A DNA stretch of 55,070 bases, from positions 1,987,810 to 2,042,879 of the forward strand of contig BFEA01000155.1 of NCBI GenBank assembly GCA_003427395.1, read 5' to 3'. Below, piece by piece: positions 19,778-30,826 of this stretch; the stretch's first letter is position 1, and each line of letters starts with the position of its first letter. The notes beneath the pieces were generated by a model. The model was not told where the DNA came from, did no database searches, and worked only from the letters and a program-made list of their open reading frames with translations. The position numbers and the translations under genes are program-made. Source of the DNA: Chara braunii (taxonomy: Eukaryota > Streptophyta > Charophyceae > Charales > Characeae).

Positions 19778-21760
19778 CTAGGTTCCCGCCCGCAACCTGT
19801 TGTCGACGGTCTGGGTGTGAGTACGCTCGCTGGGGCCCGAAAGGTGGTGGGTAGGGTCCATCTGTAGTGGCTCGACGGCAGCCCAGGGCGTTGTCGAAGA
19901 GATATTTGCTACTAACACCAGGGCCTGTATTTTTGCCATGTTACGGCCTTGCAGCGGGTCGTGCCCTCGGCTCCACCACAGATTGTCTGTGGGGGTGCTG
20001 TCTGATTGAGGGCTTGAGACGGTGGTGAGTTCCTTGAGGAGAGCGGGCCGGGGGCGACTGAGGTGGAGCCCGCCTTGATATTGGAGTGCAGTGGGTCGTC
20101 GGACCAGGGGAATGAACAAGTAAACTAAGCGATCCGACTACCCTCCCCCTGCGACCGCTAAGGATTTTTTTAGGATCAGTACGGCCGCAGACGAGGTTGG
20201 GTTGAGCCGGCTGGAGTGATTGGGAATAGCGGGTCGCCAGGCAGCCGGTCCCCTTCGAAGTTCTCCGCAGAACAGTGGGGGTTGTCGAGCGGTGTGACCA
20301 CACGCCAGTGCGATTGAGCGTTGCGAAGAGGAGGCTGATATTGGCCAAACACAGGTGAGGCGGGTGGCTGAATCCCGAGCAGGGGAATCATGGAATGAAC
20401 GGAGACGAAGGGGTGTGCCGGGTGCAGGCAAGAGCAGAGAAGGAGATGGTGGAAGGAAGAGCGAAGCGCCAAAGAGCAAGGGAATCCGGCCAGGCAGCGT
20501 TAGGCAGCGGGGGAGACTGGCAGGCGAAGCAAGCGGAGGAAGAGAAGCGCGGGCATCATGAGGAATGAATGAACCCGGGCGCGATATTGCGCCAAGTGCA
20601 TTCGATAGTGGAGATGGCGGGAAGCAAGCTTGGGCGCGGTAGAGAAACGGATAACTCGCGCAGATCGTGATGAAATTGAGTGAATGGAAGGTCGAAGTGG
20701 GGGGTTTTTATGATTGCGAGTGTAATGGTAAGGTTAGATCTATGCGAAAGTTAGTGGATTAGGAGGTTAGTAGAAAGAGTGGTGCGCCGGGGCTATGGAG
20801 GAGGCAAAAAAGAAGATGGGAAAGAAGGAGATGATGACTCGTTTATGCGTGGGTTTCGACAAATGGGGAACCGTTTCGGAGGTTTTAATCTACGGCGAGT
20901 TGATTAGTGAAGTTAGTTTTGGAGTAAGATTAGTAAAATAGAGGTTAGTATGAAACGAGTTGCGTGGAGATGGCAAGGAGGGAAATGAGGTGAGATCGGG
21001 GAAGTGCAAAATCGTTCATTCTGTAGCGAAAGCGGGCGCAGAAAGATAGTGGATAAGGAATTCCAGGTGGGGCGAAATGAGTGGTAGTGCTTGTTTTAAC
21101 TTTAGATTGGCAAGATAGATGTTAGGCGGGAGAAATAGTGCGTGGTGAGGACATGAAGAAGAGGGGAGTGCACTTGTCACTAAAGAGTGGTAGTACAGCA
21201 ACGGTCGGAAGCCGAGTTGCCGGGCCAACTGTGTGCGAATGAGTTAATAACGTATTGATTCGCGCTCTAGCGAAGAAGACTCAGTCCGTTTCAACTCGCT
21301 CTATCAGTCAAAGTGGCCCAAGTCCAGCTGTGGGATTGTCAAGGCTCACCTGTCGACCAGTGCGCCGCTCATCCTATCGGACGAAAGGGGCAAAAAGCTG
21401 ACCACGAGGGGCTACCGACTGGCCAGTGAACAGCTAACTCGCTGAACGAACTAGGTGCAGGTGAGCAGTAAGGAAGGGAGCTGTGGGCTAGATGTTTACC
21501 TGTTGACCGGTGTGATACTCATCTTATCAGCATGCGCAGCAGGCAGGCCAGCAGCAAAAGTGTCGACCCGGCTATTGACCAGTGTGTTGTTCGTCCAATT
21601 GAGCAAGTAGGAGGAGGATGAACCGCGAGGTTGCGAGTTCATTTATAGCCGTTGCATTCGGCCACTAGCACTGCGGGGTGGCTAAGTCGCGTGGAGAAGT
21701 GACTTAGTCTCTTTTAAGGGGGCTATTGTTGCGAATTGGGGGTTCGTCAGGTGGGTTGAG
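19778..21760. other. Element B left half, no gene supported
   Basis: Several overlapping minus-strand stretches of about 100 codons (19778-20479) and short plus-strand ones show no recognisable domain; G+C-rich composition explains them. Three spaced copies of an ACCTGT(C/T)GACC(A/G)GTG-like word lie near 21350, 21500 and 21575. Diverged 180-bp repeat units occur at about 20640-20960. Confidence 0.35.
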
Positions 21761-22318
21761 TTCAGCAGTTTGACTTCAGGTGACCAAGCGGTTGTTACTT
21801 GGCCACCATTGCGGGGCCCTCAGGCGTGTCAAGATATCAAGACCCTCTCCAGCGAGTTTGAGTGCACCCTCCTTGGATTTGAGAGACTTAAACTTTCTTT
21901 TTCTATCTTTCTTACTCTAAGTCTAATCAAGTCCTGAGAGGAAGGTGGCAGACGGGATTGCAACCCGTAAGACCGCATCAAGACTCTGTGGGGAGTCAAC
22001 CCACTAATTGCGAGAGCTTTGCCAGAACTCAGGAGGAGTTCTAGAGGCAGGGAACTAAGAGGTAACTATTGCTTCCCATCTATAAACCCAGTTATAGCCC
22101 ATACCTGTATTCCTTTTTATACTTTGACTGAATATGCTGCATGCCTCCCTACTTTGACTTTTAGTTTGACTTTTAGGACATAACCCGACTAAATAAAAGA
22201 ATGTATGCGTAATGGCAGTCTCAGTCTTGTTGTTTGACTGAAAGCAGATTGTGGGGTTGCATCTGGGGGAAGGAGGGGAGAAAGGCAGTATTGCATGATT
22301 GACTGAGTCAACCAAAAA

Positions 22319-22987
22319 CTTGGCCAGTTCCATAAGTTTGGGAAGGCCCAACGCTATGTTTATTTTGAAATTGCCTGGAGAACCAGACATGTTCCATAAG
22401 TTTGGGTGATCTGGTTGCTCTGATTTGTGAGGGCTGAATGCGGTTAACTTTTCAGGTACCAGTCAAATCCATAAGTTTGGGTAGTCTGGCGGCCTTGTTT
22501 ATTTTGGGTTTTTGTCAATTTTTTTTTGCTTTGATTTAATATAAATGAACCAGGCTGAGAGCCAAGACGTGTTTCATAAGTTTGGGTGGTCTTGGTCCAA
22601 CGCCTCGCACATGTTGGAACCAGAAGGTTATAACTTGGCTATACTTTACTATTATTCTATCTATGAACATACTAGTCAGAGAGGGTTCCATAAGTTTGGG
22701 TGGTCTGACTATAGCCTATCACCAACTGAAGAGAGTACTAATTAAGAATAAACTTGTGGTAAGAAGGGGCAGACTGAATCTTGAGCTGAAGATGATCGGT
22801 TTAGTTATATGCTACCTCAAAAGATTAAGTGAAGATAATTATATAAATCTTGGATATTTAAACAGTTCAGGGCGACTAGGGTGGCCTAGTCATATGCTTA
22901 AAGAAGAGAAAAGTTGTTGCGCCCTTTGTTTGTGTATACTCTATGGATGAGCTAGACATGTTCTATAAGTTTGGGTGGTTTAGCTTT
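22319..22987. repeat. Array of 6 hairpins: different conserved loop, covarying stems (element B)
   Basis: The core TTCCATAAGTTTGGGTGG recurs near 22328, 22392, 22467, 22570, 22685 and 22960. Arms again vary but pair: TTGGCC/GGCCCAA, ACCAGA/TCTGGT, CCAG/CTGG, CCAAGAC/GTCTTGG, AGTCAGA/TCTGACT and AGCTAGAC/GTTTAGCT. At 22874 the flanks GACTAGG/GCCTAGTC, identical to hairpin 7 of element A, remain with the loop reduced to GTG. Within each element all loops agree, whereas between A and B the loops differ. Confidence 0.85.
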
Positions 22988-23219
22988 ATGCCTTATGTAA
23001 GTAGGGTACAAAGGGGATAAATCATTGAAAGACTATGAACTATTGTTTGTTAAGTTTACTTTGGGATGGTGAGAGTACTTACCTTTGTGGCTTGGCCTGC
23101 ATGTGACTGAGTGAGGCTACTACTTAGTTTGAGTTTCAGGTTGATAGGTAGTTGCTTTAGTTGCTCGCCACGTGCTAGAGCCATAAGAGTTAGTTTCAAT
23201 TCTTGCAGTTTCAGAGCTA

Positions 23220-23850
23220 AGTTTTTTTACTTAGGTCAATTTCTGCATTTTCTGGGACCTTTTGTTATACTTGGTCTTGTATAAATCTTGGTAAGCCACT
23301 TTCTCTACGGGAAGCGCTGCTGAAATTTCTACAAAACCAAAGAGTTTGTCAGACTTTGTTTTTTTCAGGGTCTAACTTTTCTGACTTTTTGGCTTAGTAA
23401 AAATATGGAACATCTCCTTTTCTAAAGGGAGCGCTGCCCAAATGTTTTTGCTAATTCAGGTAATTAGACAAAATTAGACCTTAAAAAGTCAATGTCACTT
23501 TATATTCTGAACTTAGCGTTGTATAAATTTTGGAATAACACTTTCTCTACGGGAAGCGCTGCCGAAATTTCTACAAATCTGAGGAGTTAGTTAAATTTTG
23601 TCTTAGTTGAACTGAAATTTTGTTTTGAGTTCATATATGACTTAGTATAAATTTGGGAAGTCTACCTTTCTAAAGAAAGTGCTGCCCAAATTTTTACTAA
23701 TTCAGGGAGTTAGACAAAATTTGACTTTTCAGAATTAGGGTTTGTTTTTTTCTCATATTTGAGTTATTATAAATCTTGGAAAGACACTTCTCCTACGGGA
23801 AGCGCTGCCGAATTTTTCTTAGTTTAAAGGAGTTAGATTATATTTTGACA
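23220..23850. repeat. About 122-bp tandem array of long hairpins (element B)
   Basis: Units at 23280, 23398, 23522, 23646 and 23768 match the array of element A in length and in fold: AAAT...TGGG pairing with CCCA...ATTT, and inner arms CTTTCTCC/GGGAAGC or TCTCCTTTTCT/AAAGGGAGC. Two unit subtypes alternate (GGGAAGCGCTGCCGAAATTT and GGGAGYGCTGCCCAAATTT), as in element A. Confidence 0.85.
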
Positions 23851-25204
23851 GGTGACAATTCTGGGAAATTCACTCTGTACAGAGTAGATTCTGTCAGGGT
23901 CTACCTTTCTTTTGACACTTACTTGGAGGTAGACTTAGGCTTAGGTAATTAGGATGAGTTGAGTGAGATCGTGATATGGAGACTATTCTCCATGGACTTA
24001 TATATTTAGCTTGGGGATTGACATGTCTTGTGTTACAGGTCTTCTTGATCGATTGATTCATGATTTTTGCTAGATTCAGCTTGATCCTACAAAGATCATC
24101 TTCTGTTATCACTGATAACAGGTCGGTTGTCGATTCGTCGGTTTACGATTCAACTCCAATCCACTCCTGCCACTCAACCTAAAGGCTTTAGCCTTGTGAT
24201 TTGAACCGTTTTGTTGTGTTTTCACCCGGACTTTATTTGAATGGTCATTTAAAAAAAAGTACTGAGTATTTTATTTTGAGGAGTTGCACAAGAGTGAGGC
24301 TTGTATGACTAAAAGTAAGGGGTGTGAGTGCAGAGAATGGTTGAAGCTGACGTCGTGTAGTGCATGGACTTTTGGTTGAATCTTTGATGTGATTACATGT
24401 ATGTTTGGTGATTCGGACTTTGGATTTGACTTCATGCGCTCACATGCATATATATATGGCTGAGAGGAGCCCCACTGCGATTGTGAGAAGTGATCGTCAC
24501 ATATTTATAACCCTATATATGTATATATGTAAATACATATGTCTTGAGTGTTTCACGTGACCTATTGTCACCGCGCGTAAAGGGTAAACAAATCGTGTGT
24601 TTGAGAGAAGAGGGAGATCCCCTGTTATCCTTTGCTTTTAAGAATTTTATAATTGGACGTTGTAGTCCGTGGCAGCCGTCAAAGTCAAACCCCTTGACTT
24701 ATCTTCAGGCCTTAGATGATGGAGCTGGTCTCCAGGACAATAAGAGACGATTGCCACCATAGGTATGAACCTATGTACCACCCACTCTCCGCAGGGAGCA
24801 GAAGAGGGTGTGGTTCTCAACCGCACTTGGCGGTTATCCAGCGTCGAGAGATTAACCCTCAAGGCTCGTGTCAGCCGACACTTGAGTGTCGAATGCGACC
24901 CTCGAGATTAACGAGGACCGCATGAGTATGGGTACTACATAGTACACCATCATTGCGATCGCTTGCGTATGCTTGCATTGCGAATCGATATGAGTTAGCC
25001 CTGCGTCCGCGCAGTTTTATACTAAGTCTTGCGCGCGATGTCTATCCGATTTTTGCATCGGAGAGTTGTGGGATGGCTACTAAGGGACTAGGAGTGTTGT
25101 CGCGTTGTTTGTTCAGTGTCGGTTTGTGTATGTATACGTATGCGTGTGTGTTTTTATTCTGGTGTGCGCGTGGTGTGGGGGATGCGTCCTAGTCGACCGA
25201 CGAC

Positions 25205-25608
25205 GGGTCGCGTTTGGGACTTCAGCCCCCCAAGATGTCGATTCGCGTGCGGGTTCGATAGAGGCGTAATACCGCGCGTACCCCTATGCTACAGCGAACG
25301 AGAAACGTCATCGGTCCGTTCACCTCTACGATTGCAACTGAGCAGCTTTTGTACTGTGGACTGGTAGCTCGGCGGGGATACGCCCACCGAAGGGAGATGA
25401 CAACTCCCATAAGGTGGAGGTAAGTTGTGCCTCGCGTAGGCCCTGTCCTGTCGTAGGGGCTCGCGAGAGGTATGGCTGGCGCACTCGGCCGGAGCGGCTT
25501 GCNGAAGCTCCATGTATATTCGCAACGAGGATTTAGACCAACTCCTGCGTGACGGGGCCGGGAGGGTCCCGCGGTGCCCCATGCGGTTCCGGACCGATGC
25601 GCTCGACA
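25205..25608. other. Right terminal module of element B
   Basis: Same landmarks as in A, including the hairpin CCTCGCG...CGCGAGAGG at 25430-25470 and the end GCTCGACA. One N at 25503. Confidence 0.8.
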
Positions 25609-26160
25609 GCGGTCTAACAACCCTTTATGAAATTATATTTTTTCATCAAGAGCTACAATAAGTGTGATGTTAACACGAGTGGGAAACAACTATGGGTACG
25701 ACGTGGCACAAAAACTCGAAAAATGGTAGAAAGGGATCCAGATAAGGTGCCAAGGGAGGTGAAGGTGTTGCCTTGTTTTTATGTTACTTAGGATTTTAAC
25801 TCGTGACCTTTTGAAATGATCATCTACTTACCAATGCCAACATTTGTTTAGTACCATTCACAAATTTAACCCATGACATGTTTGTCGTAACATGTTTCTT
25901 AAGGGGGTCACTTGTTGGAATCCTGACTTTTGTCATTTTTAGTCGACAGACAAACCCTCTCTGCTTAGGGCTTACCGTGTAATTCTATTTGACAATATAT
26001 ATCTATTTGACGATATATAAGTTAAAAATTTTATTTTATTATCAATTGAAACACTATGCACTAGTTCATCTGATTTATTGATTTCAAATTTTATTTAAAA
26101 TGAATAAATTAGTCAATAATAAATCCTATAATATTATTATTATTAAAAGACTACAATCAT
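25609..26160. other. AT-rich spacer with a possible copia-type LTR start
   Basis: At 25898-25925 TTAAGGGGGTCACT is followed by TGTTGGAATCC, which resembles the polypurine tract and first LTR bases of Ty1/copia elements. No copia protein is seen upstream and the LTR 3' end was not found, so this is only a hint. The remainder (25980-26160) is A+T-rich without a feature. Confidence 0.25.
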
Positions 26161-26175
26161 GACAATATCATAATT

Positions 26176-26252
26176 AGTTACGAGATTCTGTAAACTTTTG
26201 AGGGTTAAGCCTCCTGATGAGTCCGTGAAACTCTGACGAAACAATTTGTCAC
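26176..26252 (+). ncRNA. Hammerhead-ribozyme-like motif
   Basis: The core CTGATGA (26214-26220) and GAAAC (26238-26242) flank a stem II candidate GTC...GAC; CTGATGAGTCCGTGA and GACGAAAC agree with natural hammerheads except for extra bases in loop II. Directly before the core, GAGG-GTTAAG-CCTC (26200-26213) makes a stem I hairpin as in type III hammerheads, with a UUU cleavage triplet before it. Stem III (CTGTAAACT with CAATTTGTC) pairs poorly. A type I reading has a GUC triplet at 26248-26250 but no proximal stem I. It may be a decayed retrozyme or other self-cleaving RNA. Confidence 0.5.
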
Positions 26253-26309
26253 AACCCCTTATTTGTTGTTCTCTTCTCCCTCTCTGTCTGCGGTTTACTG
26301 TGCAACTCT

Positions 26310-26640
26310 GTTTATATACACACACATACACATACACACACACAAGGACGGAGAGAGAGAGAAACAAACAGACAAATAGACAAGAGAGATGGTAAGACAA
26401 CCCAATCAGAAAAATTAGATAAAAATGATAAGTAAGGCTGGAAATGATAAGTAATATAAGATGGATCGGATAAGATAGATAAGATCGATTGGATAACATA
26501 AGATGAATTAGATAAGATATGATTGATATAAGATGGACTAAAGAGGATAAGATGGAACAGATAAGATAAAATGAATCAGATGAGATAAGATAAGGTTAAA
26601 GGACTTAAGGTAAACAAACACACAAACGGACAAGAGGACA
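26310..26640. repeat. Microsatellite tract: (CA)n, (GA)n, then GATAA-type repeats
   Basis: ACACACATACAC runs at about 26317-26343, GAGAGAGA at 26351-26361, then irregular GATAAGAT(A/G)GA words to 26600. No gene is supported. Confidence 0.7.
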
Positions 26641-26728
26641 ATCCGACAGACCGACCCGGAATAGGAGACCGACCTTAAAAGACCAGATAGAGAAGAAAAG
26701 ATAACAGACATATAAATATAGTTATATA

Positions 26729-26867
26729 CAGGATTACCAGCCTGTACGTACGGAGGCCCCCGAACCGACCTACGTACGTTCGGACGTTCGGCGCGACGTT
26801 CAGGGTCTGTCCCCTTACGGGTTCGGGACCCAGAGAACCCCATTTCAGTTTTTTTTTTTTTTTTTTA
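26729..26867 (-). mobile_element. MITE end, CAGGGT-family, inverted and truncated
   Basis: CAGGATTACCAGCCTGTACG at 26729 matches the reverse complement of the right end of the MITE at 29866-30629. CGTACG and GTTCGG words follow up to a T-run at 26850-26867; the rest of the element is not found. Confidence 0.6.
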
Positions 26868-27064
26868 CAGATTCCCTATGATATTGCGCACATGCCACCA
26901 AAATCTCATCATTGTCTCCGTTCATCCATCAGAGGGGATGCACGTTGCCCCCCACCCGAACCGTAGGGGTCCCCTATATAAACCTTAGGAGTAATAGAAG
27001 GTAGGTAGTGAAGGTGAATTGAAAGAATTTGAAAGATGATGAAAATTTTGACAGAGGAATAGAG

Positions 27065-27096
<32 letters not shown>

Positions 27097-27300
27097 CATC
27101 ATTATCTGGCATATCTGTTTCTCAAAGGAAGGACATCAGGGAAGGTCGTGAAGGTATGTGCTGACATCAGTGCTTGAAGGGACGCATCTACCCAGAATAG
27201 CAGCTAGTTTTATTTTTTTTTATTTATTTTTTTTTCCTTTTGTTATTGTTATAGTGCCCTGCCAACCAAGCAAGGCGGAATCCATGAACAACTCACACTT
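26868..27300. other. Non-coding, with A-run at 27070-27096
   Basis: Holds one long A-run and a T-rich run at 27208-27237; no gene, RNA or repeat boundary is recognised. Confidence 0.4.
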
Positions 27301-27308
27301 TGCAACGA

Positions 27309-27630
27309 AGGGGCACTCTCACATGTACTGAAGATTTTGTATCTAGTTGTATTCACATCCCTATAGATTTTTTTTTTTTTTTCCTTCTTTTCATTCCTCC
27401 TGTAACGGCTCATTGGAGGGCATACTCTCGCGTGTGCCCGCTATTCTGTATCCAACTGCTTTCACGTCCAAAGAGTTTTTTTTTTTTTTTTTTTTCGTTG
27501 ATCCGGGATGTGTTGCCCTTATTACGGGAGGGTTGTAACGCCCGTTGTCAGGGCATACTCTCACATGTACCCTGGATTATGCATCTAGTTGCTTTTGCGT
27601 CGCTAGTGTTTTTTTTTTTTTTTTTTTTTA
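27309..27630. repeat. Three tandem units of about 120 bp, each ending in poly(T)
   Basis: Units around GGCATACTCTCACATGTACC / ATGCATCTAGTTGCTTTTGC recur at 27311, 27417 and 27551. Each closes with a T-run of about 15-20 (27369, 27477, 27609). Sequence between units differs in length. Confidence 0.75.
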
Positions 27631-28584
27631 TGTACCAAAAAATAAAGCGCAATGGGACCCAGGCTCGGCAGAACTCGGTGCGCAATGAAATTCAGGGTTG
27701 GTAAAAACAGGATCGGAGGTAGTGGTTAAAAAAAAAAGGAAAATTTTTGAAATGCCTCTACGACTTTCATATGAATAAGTGGAAAAACGGGGTTCATAAA
27801 TAGGTTCTAAGATCATTCTATGAACTTTTTGTATGATCTTGTCTTGGAAGCATGATACTCCCAGTGGACGTTCTTCATTCTTCCCAGGTTTCGGCGGAAA
27901 ACGAGTTGCTCCTCATTCAATTTTTTTTTTGATTATCACATCTCGAAGCTTCAAAAGCTTTTTAAGCGAGGTACCGTCGATAGTTGTTTGATCAGGGTCC
28001 GAAGTAGTTCTTGTGATAATTTATAATCGATTATCCAGATTTCGATATTTCGCAGAAAACTTACAAGATCATAGTAAACCCAAGCGTTTTTTTTTAAGGA
28101 CGTTATTCAGGCTTAATGTCGCGCCCATCTAAAACGATTGAAGTTTTCGAAAAAACTCTAGGGTCCTTTGGGTCTGAAATATGTTCAATATGCCCCTGTT
28201 GGTACCAGTTTCAAATTTCCAGTATGCCCTGTAGGCTCTCCTCCCAGGGCTAGTGGAACGTCCTCGAGTGCCACCAACGGCCACAGGGACATGTTGAAAA
28301 GTTACACCCCTCATTGATAGGGGCATGCAGGAAACTTCAAAGGCCCTAGGGGCACGACAGGGTAAGTCGGTTGTTGGAGGGCATGCCGCAAATAATTGGA
28401 AGTCGGAGGGGCATTTCAAAACTTTTCCCTAAAAAAAAAGATAAAATTCGATAAAGATAGGGGTGGTGAAAAATTTTAAAAACCTCCCCAATTTTATTTT
28501 TTTGCTCTTTACCGTTTTCATATATATTTTTTATAAATTGGTTGATGTGGGGTCTCCCCCTCCATGCAAGCCCCCCTGCCCTGA
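27631..28584. other. Non-coding stretch, nothing recognised
   Basis: Mixed sequence with short T-runs. Minus-strand open stretches at 28129-28597 have no recognisable domain. Confidence 0.4.
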
Positions 28585-28723
28585 ATCGATTAATCAATCA
28601 ATCAATTAATCAATCAATTAATCAATCAATTAATCAATAAAACAATCAATCAATTAATCAATCTATTAATCAATCAATCAATCAATCAATGAATCAATCA
28701 ATCAAAATTTCCTTTTTTTTTTC

Positions 28724-28762
<39 letters not shown>

Positions 28763-28905
28763 CTCGATTGATTGATTGGGCGGGGAGGGGTGCCCCCCCC
28801 CTTTTACACACACCACACACACACCTGCGCGTCGAACGAGCTGTTTATTTTTTTTTTCTTTTCTTGACAGATTGATTGATTGATTGGGTGGGGAGGTGCC
28901 CCCCC
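28585..28905. repeat. (AATC)n and (GATT)n arms forming a large inverted repeat
   Basis: About 120 bases of AATC/AATT repeats (28585-28706) face 45 bases of TTGA repeats (28722-28770) across a T-rich loop, so the two arms can pair. The segment GATTGATTGGG-C/T-GGGGAGG-TGCCCCCCC then occurs twice (28765 and 28873). Confidence 0.75.
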
Positions 28906-29015
28906 ACCCCATCCCCCAAGCACACACTCACACGCACTCGCGAATGTGAGGAGGGGTTTCTGTCGTTCGGCACGCAACCTGCCACCCCCCTTATATATAT
29001 GTATATATATATATA

Positions 29016-29809
29016 CAGGGTAACCGGCGTTCGGGACAGGCCGAACACCCGAACCCGAACGCCCGAACGTATGGGACCCCTTGGGGATGCGTTCGGCCGT
29101 TCGGGACGAACACGGACCAAAAAAAAAAAAACAAAAAAAAAAAAACATAATCACAAAAATTTGAAAAAATGATATGTTAAGAATAAAAATAAATTAAACA
29201 AGATTTGGCTGAGCATTACATCCCAATTCCTTACCAAATTGGAAATAAAAATAAAATACGAAAACCAAATACTAATAATAAAAATAATAAAAAATAAAAA
29301 TGAATTAAATTTAGTGAGTGAGCGGGCACGTTTTCGACACCGCCATCTTTGGGGATTTTTTTTTTTTTGTTTCTTAAATAGCTAAATTCCCTAAAATTTT
29401 ACAGGTGTGTACTTCACATAATGCAACACCCACTAAAAAAATTTCAAAAAATAGTTAAATTGTTTAGATCCCGAACTAAAGTGAAAACAAAAAGCAAAAA
29501 CTTACTAAAAGTGAAAAAAAAACGAGGGAGAGCACGTTTTGACACCGCCATCTTTGGAGATTTTTAATTCTTATTTGGCTAAGTTAAATGACTTGAAAAT
29601 TTATAGGCATGTACCTCACTTCGTAGAGAACTCACAAAAAAGAATTCAGAAAAAACAAGTTATTTGTATGCGCCGAAATCATTTTTGGCGGGGGTCGAAT
29701 GTCGTCGGGTTTGGACCCCATACGGGACCCTAAACGCCTGTACGTACGGAGGTCTGCCCGGGGACCGTAAACGCCTGTACGAAATCACTTCGTAGAGGCT
29801 GGTGACCAC
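29016..29809 (+). mobile_element. MITE, CAGGGT family, copy 1
   Basis: Left end CAGGGTAACCGGCGTTCGGG, then GTTCGG-rich palindromic sequence, A-runs at 29120-29144, a shared core (TTTGGCTGAGCATTACATCC and CTTACCAAATTGGAAATAAA), two copies of a CACCGCCATCTTTGG block (29338, 29543), and a right end ...GAGGCTGGTGACCA drifted from GGTGACCCTG. It lies between (TA)n tracts, a likely target. End sequence CAGGG suggests the hAT superfamily; no transposase is present. Confidence 0.75.
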
Positions 29810-29834
29810 ATATATATATATTCTGTTTGTGATG

Positions 29835-29865
<31 letters not shown>

Positions 29866-30629
29866 CAGGGTAACCGGCGTTCGGGACGGGCCGAACGCCC
29901 GAACCCGAACGCCCGAACGTATGGGACCCCTTGGGGATACATTCGGCCGTTCGGGCCGAACGAGGACCCAAAAAAAAAAAAGAAAAAAAAAAAAGTCATC
30001 AAAAAAATCTGAAAAAAAGATATGTTATGGAGAAAAATCAATTAAAAAACATTTGCCTGAGCATTACATCCGAATTCCTTACCAAATTTGAAATAAAAAT
30101 AAAATACAGAAAACAAATACTAATAATAAAAATAAATAAAAATTGAAAGATAATTAAATTTAGTGAGTGCGCGAGCATGTTTTCGACACCGCCATCTTTG
30201 GCGATTTTTATTTTTCTTTTTGGCATAGCTAAATGCCCTGAAAATTTATAGATGTTTACTTCACATAATACAAAACCCACTAAAAAAGTTTCAAAAAATA
30301 ATAAAATTGTTTAGACCCCGAACTAAAGTGAAAACAAAAAGTAAAACGTGAAAAAATACGTGGGCGAGCACGTTTTGACACCGCCATCTTTTGCGATTTT
30401 TAATTCTTATTTGGCTTAGCCAAATGACTTGAAAATTTAGAGGCATTTACCTCACGTCATAGAGAACTCACAAAAAGCAATTCAGAAAAAATATATATAT
30501 TTTTTGGCCCCGAAATAAGTTTTGGCGGGGGCCGAACGCCGTCGGGTTTGGACCCCGTAGGGGACCCCGAACGCCCGTATGTACGGAGGTATGCTCGGGG
30601 ACCTCCGTACGTACGGGCTGGTGACCCTG
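29866..30629 (+). mobile_element. MITE, CAGGGT family, copy 2 (best preserved)
   Basis: Ends CAGGGTAACC and GGTGACCCTG are inverted with one mismatch. The interior is collinear with copy 1, including the core TTTGCCTGAGCATTACATCC (30050) and the CACCGCCATCTTT block twice (30187, 30380). (TA)n flanks both sides, so a target duplication cannot be told from the simple repeat. Length 764; non-coding. Confidence 0.8.
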
Positions 30630-30734
30630 CATATATATATATATATATATATATAATGAAAAAATAGGCAGCTAAAAGAACACCCCCTCCGCAAATGGAT
30701 CCCCCCCCCCAAAAAAAACAAAGAGTTCGCATTC

Positions 30735-30826
30735 AGGCTGAACGTATGGGGAGGGGTCCCCGTATGTTCGGGTGTTCAGGTTCGGGCGTTCAGCTTGTCC
30801 CGAACGCCGGGTAGCTTGGTAATATA
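30735..30826 (-). mobile_element. MITE fragment, CAGGGT family, inverted left end
   Basis: GGTTCGGGCGTTCAGCTTGT then CCCGAACGCCGGGTAGCTTG is the reverse complement of the left end of the 29866 copy, with drift at the terminus. Only this end is present. Confidence 0.6.

Larger units (their letters stand above)
18879..25608. mobile_element. Element B: second copy of the large non-coding element, with TSD
   Basis: Starts TGTCGGTGCGAATACCC and ends CCGATGCGCTCGACA, collinear with element A. GCGG on both sides (18875-18878 and 25609-25612) is a plausible 4-base target-site duplication, supporting insertion as a unit with LTR-type ends. It lacks the tRNA-like and U6 part of A (homology fades near 19500) and carries about 320 bases at 24580-24900 that A lacks, themselves full of short hairpins. 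No recognisable protein domain. Parallel orientation with A, 1.6 kb apart, also allows a pair of long terminal repeats, but the intervening sequence is not retroviral. Confidence 0.7.

Noticed and set aside
19778-20479. Three overlapping minus-strand stretches of about 100 codons in element B
   Set aside because: They overlap in different frames in G+C-rich DNA, show no motif and are absent from element A.
29016-29160. Coding reading of Arg/Pro-rich stretches over the GTTCGG-rich MITE ends
   Set aside because: Open in several frames because of CGAACG repeats; the copies at 29866 and 30735 do not conserve a frame.
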